Shown here: positions 7,605 to 13,782 of the stretch, one piece after another
Position numbering within the stretch: the stretch's first letter is position 1
How the letters are laid out: the number at the start of each line of letters is the position of its first letter
From: JANMEX01 sp031423755
GTDB lineage: Bacteria; Pseudomonadota; Alphaproteobacteria; Rhizobiales; Rhizobiaceae
DNA: 13,782 bases
Reading direction: 5' to 3'
Assembly (NCBI GenBank): GCA_031423755.1
Contig: JANPGC010000106.1
Location: 1 to 13,782 of the forward strand
Program-made: the position numbers and the translations under genes
The notes under the pieces: generated by a model
The model's database searches: none
The model's input: the letters and a program-made list of their open reading frames with translations, nothing else
What the model was told of the DNA's origin: nothing

Positions 7605-7681
7605 TGGCGATCCCAGCAGGGCTCGAACCTGCGACCTAGTGCTTAGAAGGCACTTGCTCTATCCAGCTGAGCTATGGGACC
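7605..7681 (-). tRNA. tRNA-Arg (anticodon TCT)
   Basis: Read on the minus strand, a complete cloverleaf is visible: acceptor GGTCCCA pairing with TGGGATC (one G-U), D stem GCTC/GAGC, anticodon stem AGTGC/GCACT around loop CTTCTAA (anticodon TCT, reads AGA), a 5-base variable loop, T stem GCAGG/CCTGC around TTCGAGC, discriminator G and an encoded CCA. All stems pair. Total length is 77 bases. Confidence 0.97.
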
Positions 7682-7699
7682 AAAATTTCATCCAATTAG

Positions 7700-7728
7700 A
7701 TCAAATTTGCGGCGATCTGAGGCGGCAA
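7700..7728 (-). promoter_or_regulatory. Possible promoter of tRNA-Arg
   Basis: On the minus strand, TTGCCG (7723-7728) and TTTGAT (7700-7705) are 17 bases apart, each matching 4 of 6 bases of the sigma70 -35 and -10 boxes. They end 18 bases before the tRNA. The stretch 7682-7856 otherwise holds no gene I can support. Weak call based on spacing and position. Confidence 0.3.
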
Positions 7729-7856
7729 TCTGCGCTTCCGGTGCTCACGCACAAGAGTGCGCTGCGCTCCGGTTCTCGACTGCCACACCAGTTCACGCGC
7801 ATATTTGACCTACTTGAATGAAATTCCGAGTGCAACCCACTGAGAAATCAAACGCC

Positions 7857-8162
7857 TCAATGCGTCCAAGGCTGCTTTCTGTCGAACTTGAAATTGTCTG
7901 AATAAGACACGCGGCGGCGTTTGGGTTCGTGGGGCTGTTCGAGCGTGTAGGCGATGCCGTGTTTGGTGGCGTAGGCGACCGCCTCGTCGCTGGAGTCGAA
8001 TGTCAGCCTTACCTGGCTCATCATGTCCGAAGACGAAGTATAGCCCATCAGCGGCTCGACGCCCCGTGCAGCTGTTGCATCGTGCTCAAGAAGCCAGACC
8101 CCGGTCTTGCCCTTGCCGGACTGCGTGGCGGTCTTTGCTGGGCTGTAGATGCGTGCCGACAT
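7857..8162 (-). CDS. NDUFS4-like complex I accessory subunit (ETC complex I subunit family)
   Basis: Small protein of the NDUFS4/ETC_C1 family, an accessory subunit of proton-pumping NADH dehydrogenase (complex I) in mitochondria and alphaproteobacteria, on the matrix/cytoplasmic arm. The 101-residue product starts with the typical MSARIYSPAKTA segment, has a central GVWLLEHDAT strand and a SDMMSQVRLTFDSSDEAVAY region, and ends with the family hallmark YSDNFKFDRKQPWTH. Length matches bacterial members of the family, which lack the mitochondrial targeting extension. The ATG at 8162 has GAGG about 6 bases upstream. It lies 30 bases past the 3' end of tRNA-Pro on the same strand, away from any nuo operon, which is usual for this gene as far as I recall. 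No cysteine or cofactor site is present. Confidence 0.9.
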   Translation of the reverse strand: MSARIYSPAKTATQSGKGKTGVWLLEHDATAARGVEPLMGYTSSSDMMSQVRLTFDSSDEAVAYATKHGIAYTLEQPHEPKRRRVSYSDNFKFDRKQPWTH

Positions 8163-8192
8163 GTCTGCCTCATGGGTCTGATGTTTTGCTGT

Positions 8193-8269
<77 letters not shown>

Positions 8270-8341
8270 TAATGCCAATCAGCAAACCGCGATCCGGATA
8301 CACGCTTCGCTGTGATGCTGCAACGGTAAAGGTTGAGCTGA

Positions 8342-9052
8342 TCATAAATCAAGCGTCTTCTGACCAAGATCCATTTCGGTCAGCACAGACGACGCCAGTT
8401 GCCGCGTCACGCGGGCCTGCTGTTCCAGCGCGGCGCGGTCGATGCGGGCGACGATGTCTTGCGCGGTCGCGAGCGAGCGTTCAATCCGGCTGACGAGAAA
8501 GCGGACTACGCTCGAATCAATAGCGATCTGCCGGTCGGCGAAGAGTTTGGTGATGACGCCCGACAAAAGCTGATCGTTCGGCTCGGAAATCTCCACCATC
8601 GGCGCGGATTTGATGCGCGACATCAGATCGGCAAGCGCGACCGGCCATTGCGAGGGCCAGCGGCGGGACGTGATCAACAGGTGCTTGCCGGTCTCGCGCG
8701 TGGCGTTGACGAGGTGAAAAAGCGCGTTCTCGTCAAAAGGGCGGTCGCTGATGCCGTCAATGAGGATGTTTGCTCCAGCCTTTGCCGCTGTTTCAATTGC
8801 GTCTGCTTGGAGGGGATCAATGCTGAGCGCCTCAGCCTTCCCGGCCCAGATGGACGCCAGATGCGACTTGCCCGAACCGGGAGGTCCGGCGAGCACCATG
8901 AAATTGGCCGGCCATTGCGGCCACTGGTCGATCAGCGCCACCGCTGCCGCGTTCGACGGCGTGACAATCAGCTCATCGCGCGAAAAGCCCGGCTGTCCGC
9001 CAAGGTCGAGCGGCAATTGCCTTGGCTTTGCGGGCAGCACGGGCTGGCTCAC
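8342..9052 (-). CDS. hda: DnaA-family regulatory protein Hda/HdaA
   Basis: Cytoplasmic AAA+ protein related to DnaA domain III that, with the DNA-loaded sliding clamp, promotes ATP hydrolysis by DnaA and so prevents over-initiation of replication. The 236-residue product begins with a beta-clamp-binding motif QLPLDL (12-17), followed by Walker A GPPGSGKS (56-63), Walker B-like ILIDG (96-100), sensor-1 region LLITSRRWP (125-133) and a DnaA-like LMSRI arginine (146), ending in a helical lid. It has no DnaA DNA-binding domain. The start is GTG at 9052: its GTGA overlaps the stop of the upstream AI-2E gene by 4 bases. The frame stays open upstream to 9211 but runs inside the AI-2E gene and lacks family resemblance. 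Translation is probably coupled to the upstream gene. Confidence 0.92.
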   Translation of the reverse strand: MSQPVLPAKPRQLPLDLGGQPGFSRDELIVTPSNAAAVALIDQWPQWPANFMVLAGPPGSGKSHLASIWAGKAEALSIDPLQADAIETAAKAGANILIDGISDRPFDENALFHLVNATRETGKHLLITSRRWPSQWPVALADLMSRIKSAPMVEISEPNDQLLSGVITKLFADRQIAIDSSVVRFLVSRIERSLATAQDIVARIDRAALEQQARVTRQLASSVLTEMDLGQKTLDL

Positions 9053-10227
9053 CCGCCGTGCCCTTCGTGACCACGGTAAAGCGGCGAGGAAACATAGCGG
9101 CCGATGGCAAAGCGCACCAGGACGCCAATCGCCGCTGATGCCGGCACAGCCACCATCAGGCCGACAAAGCCAAACAGCGATCCGAACGCGAACAACGCGA
9201 ACATCAGCCACACAGGATGCAGTCCAATGCTTTCGCCCACCAGTTTCGGCGACAAGATGTTGCCTTCAATGAACTGGCCAATCACAAACACTCCCGCGAC
9301 CGCCAGCAGCATGATCCAATCCGGCCAGAATTGAACGACGCCGACAATCAAGGCCAGCAGCAGGCCAACAATCCCGCCGACATAGGGGATGAAGGAAATC
9401 AGCCCGGCGAACATGCCGATCAGCAGTCCGAAATTCAGCCCGGTTGCAATCAGGCCGCTGGCATACATGATGCCAAGAATGATGCAGACCGTGCCCTGCC
9501 CGCGGATAAAACCGGCAATTGCCGCGTTGATGTCATTGGCAATGAGCCGGACCGTGTCGACATGGTCGCGCGGCACCCAGTTATCGACCTTGGCGACCAT
9601 TCGGTCCCAATCCAGCAGTGTGTAAAAAGCGACAACCGGCGTCACCACAAACAGCGAGGCCACGTTGACGACCGTTCCGGCCGAGGTCCAAAGCGATGTC
9701 AGCACCGTCGAGCCGAGCGTCGTCGCCTGACCAAGGATCGTGCCGATGTTCTTCTGGATCGACGCTGCATCAATGCCGAAACTGTCGTGCAGCCATTTCA
9801 GGTTTTCTTCCGTCGCCAGGGCCTGAATGCGGGCGATGTAGGACGGCAGTTTGCTGCCAAAATCAGACAGCTGCGTTACCAGTATCGGCGCAACAATGAC
9901 GATGAACAGGATGAACACGAAAATGAACGACAGCAATATCGTCAGCGTCGCCAACAGACGCGAAAGGCCGAGCGCCTCAAGCCGGTCGGCGACTGGATCA
10001 AGGAAGTAGGCCAACGTCATGCCGACGATAAACGGCAACAAAATACCGGAAAACACATAAAGCAGCAGGCTGAACACCGCCAAGGCGCCGAGCCAGAACA
10101 GAACCTGCCGCGTCAGTTCGCGCCGCGCAACATCCTCCTCGCGGATCAGCGCCGCTTCCGCGAACACCGCTGCTGGAAGCGATGCTTTCGGTGACGCATC
10201 CGTTTTAGCCAGTTTCTTGACCATCAT
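9049..10227 (-). CDS. AI-2E family transporter (PerM-like membrane protein)
   Basis: Polytopic inner-membrane protein of the AI-2E exporter/PerM family. Members include TqsA, linked to autoinducer-2 export, and Na+(Li+)/H+ antiporters, so the substrate is open. The 392-residue protein has a pair of membrane segments near the N-terminus (about 43-80), one at about 90-120, a soluble loop (about 120-210), and a C-terminal cluster of segments. The C-terminal family signature runs from GQFIEGNILSPKLVGESIGL through HPVWLMFALFAFGSLFGFVG to LMVAVPASAAIGVLVRF. The length is typical. Two adjacent ATGs (10227 and 10224) are possible starts, overlapping the end of the phosphatidyltransferase gene by about 20 bases. 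The three-gene overlap with hda downstream suggests one operon. Confidence 0.9.
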   Translation of the reverse strand: MMVKKLAKTDASPKASLPAAVFAEAALIREEDVARRELTRQVLFWLGALAVFSLLLYVFSGILLPFIVGMTLAYFLDPVADRLEALGLSRLLATLTILLSFIFVFILFIVIVAPILVTQLSDFGSKLPSYIARIQALATEENLKWLHDSFGIDAASIQKNIGTILGQATTLGSTVLTSLWTSAGTVVNVASLFVVTPVVAFYTLLDWDRMVAKVDNWVPRDHVDTVRLIANDINAAIAGFIRGQGTVCIILGIMYASGLIATGLNFGLLIGMFAGLISFIPYVGGIVGLLLALIVGVVQFWPDWIMLLAVAGVFVIGQFIEGNILSPKLVGESIGLHPVWLMFALFAFGSLFGFVGLMVAVPASAAIGVLVRFAIGRYVSSPLYRGHEGHGG

Positions 10228-10753
10228 CCGCCATGTGTTTGAGCCAGGTCACGAGATAGGCCGCCGTGGACGCTGCGGTCAAGAGAGCGACGAGCCCGAC
10301 GAGAAATGCGACGGCCATGGCGCTTTCGAACCTAAGTCCATGCTGGGCCAACACCAAGGCAGCCAGCGCGATCTGTGTAGCCGTGTTGGCTTTCGATATG
10401 AAAAGCGGATGCATTTCCACGGGCCTGCCCATGACCGCCGAGAGCATGACTGCGCTCACAATCAATCCGTCGCGGAAAACCACCATGGCCACCAGCCAAA
10501 GCGGCAGCATTTCCTGATAGGCGAGCACGATGAACACTGAAACGAGCAGCAGCTTATCGGCCACCGGATCAAGGTAAGCGCCAAGCTCCGATTTCATGTC
10601 ATAGCGGCGCGCAATGTAGCCATCGACCCCGTCGGAAAGTCCGGCGGTCAGGAAGCCCAGAAACGCCATGAACTCCTGTCCGGACAACATTGCCCAAACG
10701 ACAAATGGCACCAGAAGCAGCCGAAGGATGGTGATGTAGTTCGGTATGGTCAT
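10205..10753 (-). CDS. CDP-alcohol phosphatidyltransferase family protein (PgsA-like)
   Basis: Integral membrane enzyme that transfers a phosphatidyl group from CDP-diacylglycerol to an alcohol; glycerol-3-phosphate (PgsA reaction) is one candidate, phosphatidylglycerol (cardiolipin synthase) another. The 182-residue protein carries the complete family signature D41-x2-D44G45-x2-A48R49-x8-G58-x3-D62-x3-D66, whose aspartates bind metal and CDP. Hydrophobic segments surround it (about 8-24, 28-40, 66-80, 85-110, 128-143, 150-172). A FRDGLIVSAVML stretch follows the motif. The ATG at 10753 has a modest AGGCGG-like site. It is divergent from purM and is the first gene of an overlapping set with the AI-2E and hda genes. 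Rhizobiales usually have a second, canonical pgsA elsewhere, so I leave the symbol empty. Confidence 0.87.
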   Translation of the reverse strand: MTIPNYITILRLLLVPFVVWAMLSGQEFMAFLGFLTAGLSDGVDGYIARRYDMKSELGAYLDPVADKLLLVSVFIVLAYQEMLPLWLVAMVVFRDGLIVSAVMLSAVMGRPVEMHPLFISKANTATQIALAALVLAQHGLRFESAMAVAFLVGLVALLTAASTAAYLVTWLKHMADDGQETG

Positions 10754-10922
10754 CGGGGCCGCCTGCAGTGGACCCCCAATGTAAGCGGTCGGGCGCGATT
10801 TCCAAGCCCAATCGCTTTATGTGAGGCGCGGCGCGTAAAATCAAACCTGTTGGCATCGCCGCCAAACCTTGCGCATGCGGCCCCATCATGGCATTGCGGC
10901 GCCATTCACGGGAATCCTTGCC

Positions 10923-11984
10923 ATGACGCTTCCAAACGGTCTGACCTACCGCGACGCCGGGGTCGACATTGATGAAGGCAATCTGCTGGTCGAGAAGATC
11001 AAGCCCGCCGTGCGCTCGACGCGCCGCCCCGGCGCAGATGGCGAAATCGGCGGGTTTGGCGGGCTGTTTGACCTCAAGGCGGCGGGTTTCACCGACCCTG
11101 TGCTGGTTGCGGCCAATGATGGAGTCGGCACCAAGCTGAAGTTGGCGATTGACGCGGACCGGCACGAAACCGTCGGCATCGACCTTGTCGCCATGTGCGT
11201 CAATGATCTGGTGGTGCAAGGGGCGGAGCCGCTGTTCTTTCTCGACTATTTCGCCACCGGCAAATTGAACTCGGACCAAGGCGCGGCCATCGTCGGCGGC
11301 ATTGCCGAAGGATGCCGCCAGGCAGGCTGCGCGCTCATCGGCGGGGAGACGGCGGAAATGCCGGGGATGTACCGCGACGGCGACTATGATCTTGCCGGCT
11401 TTGCCGTCGGCGCGGCGGAGCGCACGCAATTGCTGCCGACTAAGGATATTCAGCCCGGCGACGTGCTGCTGGGCCTTGCCTCTTCCGGCGTCCATTCAAA
11501 CGGCTTTTCGCTGGTGCGGCGCATTGTCGAGCGGTCAGGGCTCGGCCTTGATGCGCCCGCGCCGTTTGCAGAAGGACAGACGGTAGGCGAGGCGCTGCTG
11601 ACGCCGACGCGCATCTACGTGAAACCGCTGCTCGCCGTCATCCGCCAGACCGGCGCGATCAAGGCGCTGGCGCATATCACCGGCGGCGGCTTTCCGGACA
11701 ATATTCCGCGCGTGCTGCCGGACAGCTGCTCGGCGGAAATCGACCTTTCGGCGATCAGGGTTCCCGCCGTCTTCTCGTGGCTCGCTTCCACTGGCGGCGT
11801 GGCGCGCAATGAAATGCTGCGAACGTTCAACTGCGGCGTCGGCATGATCGTCGTTGTCGCGCCCGAGAATGCCGATGTGGTGGAAGCCGCGCTGGCGGCG
11901 CAGGGCGAAAGCGTCATGCGGCTCGGCAGACTGGTCGAAGCTGCCGCCGAGCGCGTGATTTACCGCGGCGATCTGGCGATCTGA
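10923..11984 (+). CDS. purM: Phosphoribosylformylglycinamidine cyclo-ligase PurM (AIR synthetase)
   Basis: Cytoplasmic ATP-dependent enzyme of de novo purine synthesis, converting FGAM to 5-aminoimidazole ribonucleotide. From the ATG at 10923 it is 353 residues, close to the usual 345-355. It shows the family's landmarks: TYRDAGVDIDEGN near the start, GGFGGLFDL, ANDGVGTKLK, the DLVAMCVNDLVVQGAEPLFF segment, ALIGGETAEMPGMY, GLASSGVHSNGFSLVR, ITGGGFPDNIPRVLP and FNCGVGMI. An in-frame ATG at 10869 would add 18 residues not seen at PurM N-termini, and a GGGA site precedes 10923, so I chose the latter. The 169-base gap to the divergent phosphatidyltransferase must hold both promoters; a TAAAAT at 10836-10841 is a possible -10 box without a good -35. 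purN follows 4 bases after the stop. Confidence 0.97.
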   Translation: MTLPNGLTYRDAGVDIDEGNLLVEKIKPAVRSTRRPGADGEIGGFGGLFDLKAAGFTDPVLVAANDGVGTKLKLAIDADRHETVGIDLVAMCVNDLVVQGAEPLFFLDYFATGKLNSDQGAAIVGGIAEGCRQAGCALIGGETAEMPGMYRDGDYDLAGFAVGAAERTQLLPTKDIQPGDVLLGLASSGVHSNGFSLVRRIVERSGLGLDAPAPFAEGQTVGEALLTPTRIYVKPLLAVIRQTGAIKALAHITGGGFPDNIPRVLPDSCSAEIDLSAIRVPAVFSWLASTGGVARNEMLRTFNCGVGMIVVVAPENADVVEAALAAQGESVMRLGRLVEAAAERVIYRGDLAI

Positions 11985-11988
11985 GCGG

Positions 11989-12561
11989 ATGGAAAAGCGC
12001 GTTGCCGTTCTCATCTCCGGGCGCGGCTCGAACATGGAGGCGCTGATTGCCGCCTGCGCTGATCCTGACTATCCGGCCGAGATCGTCGGCGTGCTGTCAA
12101 ACAGGGCGGACGCCAAGGGCCTCGCCTTCGCCGCCGCCAAGGGCATTCCGGCTCGCGCGATCCCGCACAAGGACTATCCCAGCCGCGAAGCGCATGACGC
12201 GGCGATGCACGCGGCGCTCACCGCCCTTCACCCCGACATCGTCGCCTGCGCCGGCTACATGCGCATCATGACGCCCGGTTTTGTGGAAAAATGGGAGGGC
12301 CGGATGATCAACATCCACCCGTCCTTGCTGCCGCTGTTCAAGGGCACGCACACGCATGAGCGGGCGCTGGAAGCGGGTGCGACAGAGCACGGCTGCTCGG
12401 TGCATTACGTGACCGCCGCGCTCGACGACGGCCCGGTGATCGCGCAGGCGAAAGTGCCCGTGCTGTCGGGCGACACGCCGGAGACGCTCGCCGCGCGGGT
12501 GCTGGTTGAGGAGCACAGGCTTTATCCGATGGCGTTGCGGATGGTGTGCGAGAGCAACTAA
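11989..12561 (+). CDS. purN: Phosphoribosylglycinamide formyltransferase PurN
   Basis: Folate-dependent GAR transformylase, transferring a formyl group from 10-formyl-tetrahydrofolate to GAR in purine synthesis; cytoplasmic. The 190-residue protein has the GAR phosphate-binding loop SGRGSNMEAL (10-19), the catalytic Asn and His in INIHPSLLP (N108, H110), the folate-loop THTHERALEAG segment and the catalytic Asp in LDDGPV (D146). All three residues of the E. coli N106/H108/D144 triad are present. It ends soon after the core helix (RMVCESN), so it is about 20 residues shorter than E. coli PurN, without loss of catalytic elements. The gap from purM is 4 bases, so the two are one operon in which translation is likely coupled. 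Confidence 0.96.
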   Translation: MEKRVAVLISGRGSNMEALIAACADPDYPAEIVGVLSNRADAKGLAFAAAKGIPARAIPHKDYPSREAHDAAMHAALTALHPDIVACAGYMRIMTPGFVEKWEGRMINIHPSLLPLFKGTHTHERALEAGATEHGCSVHYVTAALDDGPVIAQAKVPVLSGDTPETLAARVLVEEHRLYPMALRMVCESN

Positions 12562-12564
12562 CGC

Positions 12565-12593
12565 TTGCATTTCCAAATCACATGCCATATATT
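12565..12593 (+). promoter_or_regulatory. Predicted sigma70 promoter of the Xre/RES toxin-antitoxin operon
   Basis: TTGCAT (12565-12570) and TATATT (12588-12593) are separated by exactly 17 bases, a good match to -35/-10 boxes. Start of transcription would fall near 12600, about 25 bases before the antitoxin start. It begins 3 bases after the purN stop, so the module has its own promoter and need not depend on purMN transcription. Confidence 0.6.
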
Positions 12594-12596
12594 TTG

Positions 12597-12623
12597 GTCA
12601 TAAAGTCAGCCGAAGGATATGAC
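12597..12623. promoter_or_regulatory. Candidate operator of the Xre/RES module
   Basis: GTCATA (12597-12602) and TATGAC (12618-12623) form a perfect 6-bp inverted repeat whose half-site centres are 21 bases apart, two turns of DNA. It sits just past the predicted -10 box and over the ribosome site of the antitoxin gene. Toxin-antitoxin modules commonly repress themselves through such sites bound by the antitoxin, so this is a reasonable operator candidate; chance is not excluded for 6-bp arms. Confidence 0.4.
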
Positions 12624-12624
12624 A

Positions 12625-13029
12625 ATGCCAAGGGAGATTACCTATACACAGCCGGAATCCACGGCATCGCTTGGCTTTGCAGAAGCGCCAAGCAGCGGTT
12701 TCGCCGAAGGATTGGACCAAGAGCGCTTGGCAACGCAATTTGGCGTCACCCAGCGTGACATTGCCGAGACCGCCGGTCTTTCCGCCTCCGCAACCTACCG
12801 CAAGTCGCGCATGGCTTCTGCGGCATCGCAGGCGCGACTGGCGGAGATGAGCGAGATTCTGCACCGCGTCACGGCATGGTCCGGGGGCGGGCGGCAGGCG
12901 ATGGCCTGGTATCGCGCCGAGCCGATTCCGGCCTTTGGCGGCAGGACGGCGGAAAGCATCGTCAAAAGCGGCAACGCCACGGCGCTGCGCGATTATCTCG
13001 ATCATCTGGCGCTCGGCGGCTTTGCTTGA
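12625..13029 (+). CDS. Xre/MbcA/ParS-type antitoxin (DUF2384 toxin-binding domain)
   Basis: Antitoxin that would bind and block the RES-domain toxin encoded directly downstream and repress the operon. From the ATG at 12625 it has 134 residues: a low-complexity N-terminus (1-28), an Xre-like helix-turn-helix region (about 31-62, DQERLATQFGVTQRDIAETA), and the C-terminal Xre/MbcA/ParS toxin-binding domain (about 78-134) with the hallmark AMAWYRAEPIPAFGGRTAES and the end YLDHLALGGFA. An in-frame ATG two codons earlier (12619) is only one base from the AAGGA ribosome site, while 12625 is 7 bases from it, so the later start fits better. Its TGA overlaps the toxin's TTG start by 4 bases. Own promoter predicted upstream. 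Confidence 0.9.
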   Translation: MPREITYTQPESTASLGFAEAPSSGFAEGLDQERLATQFGVTQRDIAETAGLSASATYRKSRMASAASQARLAEMSEILHRVTAWSGGGRQAMAWYRAEPIPAFGGRTAESIVKSGNATALRDYLDHLALGGFA

Positions 13030-13523
13030 GGTTCACCGGCGTCTGCTACCGCGCGATTGACCCGCGCTGGTCCTACGCGCCGCTGTCCGGCGACGGCGCG
13101 GCGATCCGCGGCGCGCGGTTCAACCCCAAAGGCATCCCTGCCCTTTATCTCGCCACCACGACAGGCGGCGCGGTCGCGGAGGCCACGCAAGGCTTTGCCT
13201 TCAAGTTCCACCCGCTGACCTTATGCAGCTATGATGTCGATTGCGACGACATACTCGACCTGTCAACAGCCGAGGCCCGCGCGGCTGCGGATGTCAGCCT
13301 CGATGTCATGGCCTGCCCATGGGCGCAGGCGCTGGCGGACCACAAGAAGCCGCCCTCATGGACGATCTACAGTCGGTTCAAGTCCAAAGCTGCCGGGTTG
13401 CTGGTACCTTCGTTTGCCAACCGCGCGCCGGAGGGGGCGAGGAATTTGGTGCTTTGGCGGTGGGGTGATCAGTTGCCATATAGGGTAACGGTGTTTGATC
13501 CGGATGGGCGGTTGGCGCGCTGA
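13026..13523 (+). CDS. RES-domain toxin (ParT/MbcT-like)
   Basis: Toxin of an Xre-RES module. RES proteins have an ADP-ribosyltransferase-like fold; characterised members either destroy NAD+ (MbcT) or ADP-ribosylate the PRPP synthetase Prs (ParT). Which applies here cannot be read from sequence. The 165-residue product begins RFTGVCYRAIDPRWSYAPL and then GARFNPKGIPALYLA, with the putative NAD-binding/catalytic residues R31, Y41, E52 (AVAEA) and S129 (LLVPSFA) in the expected order, and NLVLWRW near the end. The start is inferred to be TTG at 13026, because RES homology begins exactly there and it overlaps the antitoxin stop as TTGA; no in-frame ATG lies at the family start. The ribosome site is weak, so translation probably depends on coupling and keeps toxin below antitoxin. 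Confidence 0.88.
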   Translation: MRFTGVCYRAIDPRWSYAPLSGDGAAIRGARFNPKGIPALYLATTTGGAVAEATQGFAFKFHPLTLCSYDVDCDDILDLSTAEARAAADVSLDVMACPWAQALADHKKPPSWTIYSRFKSKAAGLLVPSFANRAPEGARNLVLWRWGDQLPYRVTVFDPDGRLAR

Positions 13524-13648
13524 GGATGGCCGCTTTAATCATGCCCAGCCTTCGAAGGTGGTTGAATGCGCGCTTGTCCATTGCCACGCCCCGTTGCCGG
13601 TCTGGCCATTTCAAAGATCGCTCCTCCAACCTTAGAAGAGTCTGGGAA

Positions 13649-13709
13649 ACAGGGTGTGTGGTCCTGTCTTTGGCTGTAGATAAGCATGTGACATCGCCAC
13701 ACACCCTGT
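13649..13709. repeat. 13-bp perfect inverted repeat in the gene-free end of the window
   Basis: ACAGGGTGTGTGG (13649-13661) and CCACACACCCTGT (13697-13709) are exact reverse complements separated by 35 bases. No T run follows on either strand, so it is a poor terminator. The stretch 13524-13782 after the RES gene contains short open frames on both strands without a recognisable domain, start signal or family resemblance, plus a 10-bp palindrome CCTTCGAAGG at about 13549-13558. It could be the edge of an interspersed repeat, a small RNA hairpin, or the remains of a gene. Confidence 0.6.
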
Positions 13710-13782
13710 CCGGTGGGTTTGCACTGACAATGCCTTAGCGCGCGCCGTAGTCGCAAGCATCGCTCCAGCATCTGGCGCCTTT

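Noticed and set aside
6683..7681. Genomic-island attachment repeat matching the tRNA-Arg 3' end
   Set aside because: I looked for a second copy of the tRNA 3' end near the metC/HEPN junction and found none, and no integrase is present.
9053..9211. N-terminal extension of Hda by 53 residues
   Set aside because: The extension lies wholly inside the AI-2E gene, is unlike Hda N-termini, and the clamp-binding motif expected near residue 10-17 appears just after the GTG at 9052.
9217..10194. Long plus-strand open frame (325 residues) opposite the AI-2E gene
   Set aside because: It mirrors a well-recognised membrane-protein gene, its product is rich in Gln/Arg/Asp/Asn as expected from antisense of hydrophobic codons, and it shows no domain.
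10599..11495. Minus-strand open frame (298 residues) across the purM start and the phosphatidyltransferase gene
   Set aside because: It covers two genes with clear family motifs, spans their divergent promoters, and its sequence resembles nothing I know.
13526..13771. Small open frames on both strands in the final segment
   Set aside because: No ribosome site, no domain, and they read through the inverted repeat; not enough support to call a gene.

Overview
The window looks like a chromosomal segment of a high-GC alphaproteobacterium of the Rhizobiales (Hyphomicrobiales), most like the Mesorhizobium/Phyllobacteriaceae side. This rests on protein resemblance recalled from memory: an AapJQMP-type amino-acid ABC transporter, an NDUFS4-like complex I accessory protein, an HdaA-type DnaA-family protein, and a pgsA-like/AI-2E/hda block divergent from purMN. 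No database search was possible.

Layout. Positions 1-4648 hold a minus-strand aapJ-aapQ-aapM-aapP operon. It starts near a perfect inverted repeat (4519-4541), has RNA hairpins at the J/Q and M/P junctions, and ends in a textbook intrinsic terminator (32-66). Next come a membrane PAP2-family phosphatase (minus) and, divergent from it, cystathionine beta-lyase metC (plus). MetC converges with a HEPN/MNT (HepT/MntA-like) toxin-antitoxin pair, which lies just beyond the 3' end of tRNA-Arg(TCT). Then follow the NDUFS4-like gene, tRNA-Pro(TGG), and a tightly overlapping minus-strand set: CDP-alcohol phosphatidyltransferase, AI-2E family membrane protein, hda. Divergent from these is purM-purN (plus), followed by a second toxin-antitoxin module, an Xre/MbcA/ParS-type antitoxin and a RES-domain toxin. 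The last ~260 bases have no gene I can support but contain a 13-bp perfect inverted repeat.

How it fits together. Most of the window is housekeeping: broad amino-acid uptake, methionine and purine synthesis, phospholipid synthesis, control of replication initiation, respiration and tRNAs. The accessory parts are the two toxin-antitoxin modules. One sits at a tRNA 3' end in noticeably less GC-rich DNA. The other sits directly behind two purine-synthesis genes, which is suggestive because a studied relative of the RES toxin (ParT) modifies the enzyme that makes PRPP, the purine precursor. I did not find a clearly new system. The most unusual points are the HEPN toxin motif in which Asn stands where His is expected, the competing hairpins between aapM and aapP, and the RES module's position and overlapping TTG start.
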